Shown: piece after piece, positions 6,928 through 10,592 of the stretch | Layout of the letters: every line of letters starts with the position of its first letter | Numbering within the stretch: position 1 is the first letter of the stretch | DNA from: Acidobacteriaceae bacterium | Lineage (GTDB): Bacteria; Acidobacteriota; Terriglobia; Terriglobales; Acidobacteriaceae | Assembly: GCA_009781125.1 (NCBI GenBank) | Contig: WQYS01000058.1 | Span: 1 to 10,592, forward strand | DNA length: 10,592 nucleotides | Reading direction: 5' to 3' | The notes under the pieces: model-generated | Seen by the model: the letters and a program-made list of their open reading frames with translations, nothing else | What the model was told of the DNA's origin: nothing | The model's database searches: none | Program-made: the position numbers and the translations under genes

Positions 6928-8126
6928 GATTTGAGCAACTCCCTCGTGGCTGATATCTGCTTATCAACGTTTGCTCCGGTGGCCGCAGACTTGAGCCACG
7001 GATTGTTATCGCCCCCGAGCACCCCGGAGAGTTTCGCGAACAGTCCTTTGATCGAGTCCTGATAGGCAGGAAAGTCCTCTACGTTCACCTGGGATACGGG
7101 CACCAGCTTGGTCTCGCCGTTTTTGAACTGACTATCGAGATAAGCGTGTCCCGATAGCGGCTCTTCGAGCTTGATGGAAAACATCGAACCGAAGATCAGG
7201 CTTCTGCCCGCCGCTTTAACCTCGTAGGGAATCGTCTTCAGCTTGAGCAGGTCGAGGCTGAACTGATAGTCGGGCTTGGGAAGCGTCAGGCTGTAAACCG
7301 TGCTGTCCGACACGGTCATCGACATGACGTTGCCGATGGCGTAGCCCTTGGAGAAGGGCAGAATGGGAACGCCCGCTTTGGTCGAAAGCTCCTCGCCAAA
7401 GGTGTCGGCCAGCCAGGTCTCCGCGCCGCCATTGCGGTACTCCGGCGGAAAGACTGCCCGCGCCTCGTCGCTGATGGCGATATTTGTAACCTGTAAGTAG
7501 CGCGAGACGCTCGATGGCAAAGCCGCATCGTTGAGCGTGCTTACGAATCTGTCGATAAGCCCCGGCTTGCCGTCGATGCCCCTGAAGATGTAGCTGACAT
7601 CCTGGTCCTTCACTTTTTCCGTGGGCGGAGCCGTCAGCACGTCGATGTATGCAAAGCTGATGGGATAAGCCCGCAGCACCGTCATCGACTTGAAGTCGAA
7701 GAAGAGAGCCTGCGCTCGAAACTGAGTCAGCAGCTTGTAGACGGAGCCGATCTGCTCGGTGGAGATACTCTCATTGGTGAGCACGAAAGCGACGGCAATC
7801 ACCTGGTCGTGGCCCTTCAGCTCGTCTATGTGCGGAACAAGAGCGAAATGCCTGGGATGAGCCGACTGCATGGCGCTTTGCAGCAGAGCATTGATGCCCT
7901 TGTCTCCGAGCGAGCTGCCGAAGCGCTGCGAATAGGGAAATCTGGTTGCGATAGAAGCGTGATCGCCCGCATAAGCCAGACCAGCGAAGGCAACTGTTTG
8001 ATCCTGACAGTACCCTTTTACAGAGCACAACAGGACAAGCGAGATGGCGATCCTGCGTAAGAGCTTGAACCAATTTAGCCTGGAACAAGACCGACCTGAG
8101 CTGGCCTGACGGAACGGTACAGACAT
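6918..8126 (-). CDS. Secreted protein of unknown function, first gene of the eight-gene string
   Basis: A 402-aa exported protein I do not recognise. The signal peptide has a long basic N-region (about 20 residues) before KLLRRIAISLVLLCSVKGYC, with cleavage near residues 38-42. The mature protein opens with a strand and turn (TVAFAGLAYAGD) and RFPYSQRFGSSLG, then alpha/beta segments (DQVIAVAFVLTNESIS, LFFDFKSMTVLRAYPISFAY), a helical centre and a long C-terminal beta-rich part (YSLTLPKPDYQFSLDLLKL, SLIFGSMFSIKLEEPLSG). No catalytic motif is evident. I chose ATG 8126, preceded by GGAGAG at 4-nt spacing, over the in-frame GTG at 8138, whose codons would include that site. It overlaps the next gene by 10 bp. 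As the first cistron of the string it is probably a core component. Confidence 0.8.
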   Translation of the reverse strand: MSVPFRQASSGRSCSRLNWFKLLRRIAISLVLLCSVKGYCQDQTVAFAGLAYAGDHASIATRFPYSQRFGSSLGDKGINALLQSAMQSAHPRHFALVPHIDELKGHDQVIAVAFVLTNESISTEQIGSVYKLLTQFRAQALFFDFKSMTVLRAYPISFAYIDVLTAPPTEKVKDQDVSYIFRGIDGKPGLIDRFVSTLNDAALPSSVSRYLQVTNIAISDEARAVFPPEYRNGGAETWLADTFGEELSTKAGVPILPFSKGYAIGNVMSMTVSDSTVYSLTLPKPDYQFSLDLLKLKTIPYEVKAAGRSLIFGSMFSIKLEEPLSGHAYLDSQFKNGETKLVPVSQVNVEDFPAYQDSIKGLFAKLSGVLGGDNNPWLKSAATGANVDKQISATRELLKSCK

Positions 8127-8206
8127 GGAACTCTCCACAGCCGAACGATCTCCGCTTGAACAAACAGGAAGTCAGGGTCGGCAACCTAATTCAGCTCAGC
8201 GGATAC

Positions 8207-8333
8207 ATTGCACGCGATAGAGATATCCTACCCGTTAAATCCGGCTGCGTCGTAAAAAATTCCACAGTCACTGCAAAATTCTGCAAACAGCCTGAGCTCA
8301 CACCCCTGACTGGGAGATATGAGCGCGTGCAAT
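8207..8333. repeat. 10-bp perfect inverted repeat with 107-bp spacer
   Basis: ATTGCACGCG at 8207-8216 is exactly reverse-complemented by CGCGTGCAAT at 8324-8333. Such an arm pair in a promoter region could be two oppositely oriented copies of a regulator site; a chance match of this length in about 285 bp is uncommon but possible. Confidence 0.35.
8271..8287. promoter_or_regulatory. CTGCAAA direct repeat at 10-bp spacing
   Basis: CTGCAAA occurs at 8271-8277 and again at 8281-8287, one helical turn apart, about 150 bp upstream of the first gene of the string. The spacing is what a tandemly bound regulator would use, but the site is short and nothing identifies a protein. Confidence 0.25.
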
Positions 8334-8390
8334 ATGTTCCATAGCGGAGACATGGATTTGGATGCAGGAAATGCTGTCAGGTAATGGCGT

Positions 8391-8407
8391 GAAAGTGCCG
8401 AAGGCGC
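8391..8407 (-). terminator. Weak terminator-like hairpin after the alcohol dehydrogenase gene
   Basis: Just downstream of the dehydrogenase stop, on the minus strand, GCGCC-TTC-GGCAC forms a short stem with one mismatch and is followed by TTTC. The stem is short and the T-run weak, so termination here is only suggested. Confidence 0.3.
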
Positions 8408-8411
8408 GTCC

Positions 8412-9455
8412 TTACTTCTTCAGCGTCGCCATATCGATTACGAAGCGGTACTTGACGTCGCCTTTAATGACGCGCTCGTAGACTTCGGCCAGCTTATCGA
8501 TAGCGGTCAGCTCGATCTCCGAGACGATACCGTGATCGGCGCAGAAATCCAGCATCTGCTGCGTCTCCGGCACGCCGCCAATCGACGAGCCTGCCAGTGA
8601 GCGGCGGCCTTTAATCAGCGAAAAAGGAAATACGGAGATGGGCTGATCCGGGATGCCTACAGAACAGAGCGTGCCGTCCAGCCGCAGCAGGCTGAGATAG
8701 GCATCGACGTCGTGCTTGGCGGCCACGCAGTCCAGAAGGAAATCGAAACTGGCGGCGTGTTTGGCCATGGCATCGCGGTCGGTGGAGACTACGACCTCAT
8801 CGGCGCCGAGCTTCAGGGCGTCGTCGCGCTTGTTGGGCGAGGTCGTGAACTGCACCACGTGCGCACCCAGCGCGTGCGCGAACTTCAGCCCCATGTGGCC
8901 GAGTCCGCCCAGGCCGATGATGCCGACCTTCTTGCCCGGTCCCGCGTTCCAGTGCTTCAGCGGCGAGTAGGTCGTGATGCCCGCGCACAGCAGCGGAGCC
9001 GCCGCGGCCATGTCCAGCCGGGGCGAAAGCGTGAAGGCGTAGCGCTCGTCCACGACGATGTTATTGGAGTAGCCGCCATAGGTGACGCAGCCGTCGTAGC
9101 CGCGCGCGTTGTAGGTTGCCACCATGCCTTTGGCGCAGTACTGCTCGAGACCGGCGCGGCAGTTGTCGCAGACGCGGTCGGAGTCCACCATGACGCCCAC
9201 GGCGGCGCGGTCGCCTTCCTTAAACTTCTTCACGGCGCTGCCAACCTTGGCGACGTGGCCGACGATCTCGTGGCCGGGAACCATGGGAAAGATGTCGCTA
9301 CCCCAGTCGCCGCTGACCTGGTGGATGTCGGAGTGGCACACACCGCAGTAGGCGATATCGATGACCACATCATTCGGACGCGGGTCCCGGCGCTCGAAGC
9401 TCCAGGGCGCAAGCGGCGACTTCTTTTCAAGAGCGGCGTAGCCGTATGACTTCAT
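8412..9455 (-). CDS. Zinc-dependent alcohol dehydrogenase / NADP-type aldehyde reductase (YahK/CAD-like)
   Basis: A 347-aa cytoplasmic medium-chain dehydrogenase, full length for the cinnamyl-alcohol-dehydrogenase/YahK family, which interconverts aldehydes and alcohols. Catalytic zinc ligands are Cys37 (in CGVCHSD), His62 (GHE) and Cys157 (LLCAG). The Rossmann motif GLGGLG is at 181-186, and FTTSPNKR after strand 2 (203-210) resembles the NADP(H)-preferring members. In the structural-zinc lobe the usual four cysteines are Asp93, Cys96, Cys99 and Cys107: the first is replaced by Asp (GAC codon). The ATG has AAGGAG upstream. GC is about 65% in the parts I counted, much higher than the neighbouring gene 23 bp upstream, so the pair may not share a history. 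The in vivo substrate cannot be told. Confidence 0.93.
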   Translation of the reverse strand: MKSYGYAALEKKSPLAPWSFERRDPRPNDVVIDIAYCGVCHSDIHQVSGDWGSDIFPMVPGHEIVGHVAKVGSAVKKFKEGDRAAVGVMVDSDRVCDNCRAGLEQYCAKGMVATYNARGYDGCVTYGGYSNNIVVDERYAFTLSPRLDMAAAAPLLCAGITTYSPLKHWNAGPGKKVGIIGLGGLGHMGLKFAHALGAHVVQFTTSPNKRDDALKLGADEVVVSTDRDAMAKHAASFDFLLDCVAAKHDVDAYLSLLRLDGTLCSVGIPDQPISVFPFSLIKGRRSLAGSSIGGVPETQQMLDFCADHGIVSEIELTAIDKLAEVYERVIKGDVKYRFVIDMATLKK

Positions 9456-9478
9456 GATTGTCTATCTCCTTATCGTGA

Positions 9479-10291
9479 CTACTTATGTTCTGGAGTACTG
9501 GATACTTCCGGGTCAATCCCAGACTTAAGTCTTCCCTGATCTCTTGGTGTTAACTTACCCCAAACATCAGAAGGAATTTTGCGCCAGTTTTTGCCATTGG
9601 AATACCACGCATCAAGGGCTTTGTGCAGGTTTTCTGTATATTCTCCGTGCGCAATTTTATCCGATTGTTCATATCTACCGTACATGTCTTTGATAATTCT
9701 TTCTTTCTGATCATCGCGCAAATCGGTACTAGCGTTGACAAGTGCTATAGCTTTCTGCAATTGTTCCGCCGTAATAGCGGATTCACCAACTTTATCTTCG
9801 GCGGCAGCCTTATTTGAAGCGTTTGAATTATCGTTATTGCTGGACTTATCACGAAGTGAGTCTAGCCACTTCATCCCATCTGTTTTTTCTCCAGTAGGAG
9901 AAAACAAAGTAAAGTGCAACTTCGGCTCAGTAGCGTTTCCTGATTTTCCACTGAGAGCTATTACTTGGCCCGGAGTTACGGATTCTCCAGGTTTTACTTT
10001 TACCTCTGATAACCATCCATATCCACCAATGTTGCCATCTTTATACTTTATCTCTACGGTAATGCCGCATCCATTGTCTATCTGCGAAGCTTCCATTACT
10101 GTGCCATTCGTGGCCGCATATATCTTCGTACCAAGAGGCACGGCAAAATCGTAACCATCGTTTAGTTTTGAATCACAAACAGGTAAAGAGGTGTGCTCTG
10201 CGTCTATATAGGAGTGCTCCGGGTTATATACTTGTCCCCAAGTCCCAACAGCACACAACTCCAATACCGCTAAAACAATAATCTTTTTCAC
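9479..10291 (-). CDS. Secreted M23 (LytM-like) peptidase homolog with degenerate active site
   Basis: A 270-aa exported protein: signal peptide about residues 1-19 (MKKIIVLAVLELCAVGTWG). Residues about 35-135 are an M23/LytM fold: DGYDFAVPLGTKIYAATNGTV corresponds to the family's HxGxDxAxPxGTPVxA block, VKPGESVTPGQVIALSGKSGN is the typical turn-rich segment, and KLHFTLF stands for HxHFEL. The first zinc His is Asn44 and the first His of HxH is Lys124; Asp48 and His126 remain. M23 enzymes cleave peptidoglycan cross-bridges, but this copy is probably inactive, perhaps a regulator as known for EnvC/NlpD. Cys39 and Cys75 may pair. A Ser/Asn linker (about 148-170) leads to an unrecognised C-terminal helical region ending in WRKIPSDVWGKLTPRDQGRL. 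The start is GTG with GGAGGAGAG nine bases upstream. It is AT-rich (about 40% GC where counted), suggesting acquisition. Confidence 0.85.
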   Translation of the reverse strand: MKKIIVLAVLELCAVGTWGQVYNPEHSYIDAEHTSLPVCDSKLNDGYDFAVPLGTKIYAATNGTVMEASQIDNGCGITVEIKYKDGNIGGYGWLSEVKVKPGESVTPGQVIALSGKSGNATEPKLHFTLFSPTGEKTDGMKWLDSLRDKSSNNDNSNASNKAAAEDKVGESAITAEQLQKAIALVNASTDLRDDQKERIIKDMYGRYEQSDKIAHGEYTENLHKALDAWYSNGKNWRKIPSDVWGKLTPRDQGRLKSGIDPEVSSTPEHK

Positions 10292-10338
10292 GCGTTACTT
10301 CTCTCCTCCGTGATGATTATTTCTTCAGTAATTGTGGC

Positions 10339-10370
10339 AAAAAGCAGATTCCTTCGCTTCGCTGCGGAAT
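10339..10370 (-). terminator. Repeat-like hairpin with T-run downstream of apt
   Basis: On the minus strand, ATTCC-(13 nt)-GGAAT (10370-10348) is followed by CTGC and TTTTT (10343-10339), just past the apt stop. The hairpin body contains a CGAAGCGAAGG stretch of the kind seen in dispersed intergenic repeats of many bacteria. It probably ends the apt transcript. The rest of the gap (10292-10338 and 10371-10392) shows only the ribosome-binding site of the next gene. Confidence 0.45.
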
Positions 10371-10392
10371 GACAATTCATGAGAACCGGCGC

Positions 10393-10592
10393 TTATTCAT
10401 CGTAGCGCAGCAGACTGAAGACGTCGTACTCGGCAAACTTCTCGCGGCCCTTCAGGAAGTCTAGTTCGACGGCGAATCCAAGGCCTGCGATCACGCCTCC
10501 GAGCTGGCGCACTAACTGTACCGTCGCCTGCATGGTGCCTCCGGTTGCCAGCAGGTCATCGACGATGACCACCCTCTGGCCAGGCTCGATGG
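10393..10592 (-). CDS. apt: Adenine phosphoribosyltransferase, C-terminal part (5' end outside window)
   Basis: The last 65 codons plus the TAA stop of apt, running off the right edge. The enzyme converts adenine and PRPP to AMP and pyrophosphate in cytoplasmic purine salvage. The PRPP-binding motif [14 protein letters not shown] is intact, preceded by EPGQR and followed by the family's helix and strand ([20 protein letters not shown]) and the conserved end [11 protein letters not shown]. The catalytic parts and substrate hood lie outside the window. It is upstream of the degenerate M23 gene on the same strand, with about 100 bp and a terminator-like repeat between them, so the two are probably separate units. 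Confidence 0.93.
   Translation of the reverse strand, partial: IEPGQRVVIVDDLLATGGTMQATVQLVRQLGGVIAGLGFAVELDFLKGREKFAEYDVFSLLRYDE

Larger units (their letters stand above)
8127..8411. promoter_or_regulatory. Non-coding stretch upstream of the eight-gene string; presumed promoter region
   Basis: These 285 bp separate the alcohol dehydrogenase stop from the first gene of the string and must hold that string's promoter if it is one operon. I see no convincing -35/-10 pair; TTGCAG followed 16 nt later by TACGAC (minus strand, near 8235-8275) is a poor candidate. Two repeat elements in the region are listed separately. A 62-codon plus-strand frame opening at a TTG (8156) lacks coding character. 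Confidence 0.4.

Noticed and set aside
8156..8344. Small plus-strand frame of 62 codons in the gap before the dehydrogenase gene's end
   Set aside because: It has a TTG start, no ribosome-binding site and no coding-like composition, and it covers the presumed promoter region of the minus-strand string.
8712..9449. Plus-strand frame of 245 codons
   Set aside because: It is antisense to the alcohol dehydrogenase, whose motifs are unmistakable; open antisense frames are expected in GC-rich genes.
10339..10375. Possible CRISPR or insertion-sequence end at the repeat-like hairpin
   Set aside because: Only one copy occurs in the window, with no spacer array, transposase or target duplication; a terminator or dispersed intergenic repeat explains it.

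Overview
The window (10,592 bp, GC-rich but uneven) looks like a chromosomal stretch of a Gram-negative bacterium. Evidence for an outer membrane is a lipoprotein with a CsgG-like core plus several Sec-type signal peptides in one gene string. Gene style and codon use fit Acidobacteriota (Terriglobia) best in my judgement, but no rRNA or other phylogenetic marker is present, so the lineage is an impression.

Layout. At the left edge, two short plus-strand genes of unknown function (52-483, 500-784) run convergently into the end of a long minus-strand gene string; the two facing stop codons lie inside one perfect 7-bp palindrome (782-798). From 8126 down to 796, eight minus-strand genes follow one another with overlaps or gaps of at most 63 bp. 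In transcription order they are: an unrecognised secreted protein (8126-6918); a secreted protein with a FlgT-N-like front part (6927-5755); two tandem paralogous small secreted helical proteins (5730-5113, 5082-4459); an outer-membrane-type lipoprotein with a FlgT/CsgG-like three-part layout (4433-2979); a 27-bp hairpin; then an SPFH/band-7 protein ending in three zinc ribbons (2915-1764), a four-helix membrane protein (1767-1324) and a two-helix membrane protein with winged-helix-like and zinc-ribbon parts (1323-796).

A 285-bp non-coding stretch (8127-8411) upstream of this string must hold its promoter. Further right on the minus strand are an NADP-type zinc alcohol dehydrogenase/aldehyde reductase (9455-8412), an AT-rich degenerate M23 (LytM-like) peptidase gene (10291-9479), a terminator-like repeat, and the 3' end of adenine phosphoribosyltransferase apt (from 10592 down to 10393).

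How the genes may work together (inference): the eight-gene string looks like an uncharacterised cell-envelope system. One half is an export/outer-membrane module (CsgG/FlgT-like lipoprotein, a second FlgT-N-like protein, a tandem pair of secreted proteins and a larger secreted protein). The other half is an inner-membrane SPFH/zinc-ribbon module resembling, in architecture, the YdjI-type SPFH proteins linked to membrane-stress responses. No flagellar or curli gene is visible nearby, so the CsgG/FlgT-like part probably serves something else. The remaining genes are housekeeping or accessory and not obviously linked to it.
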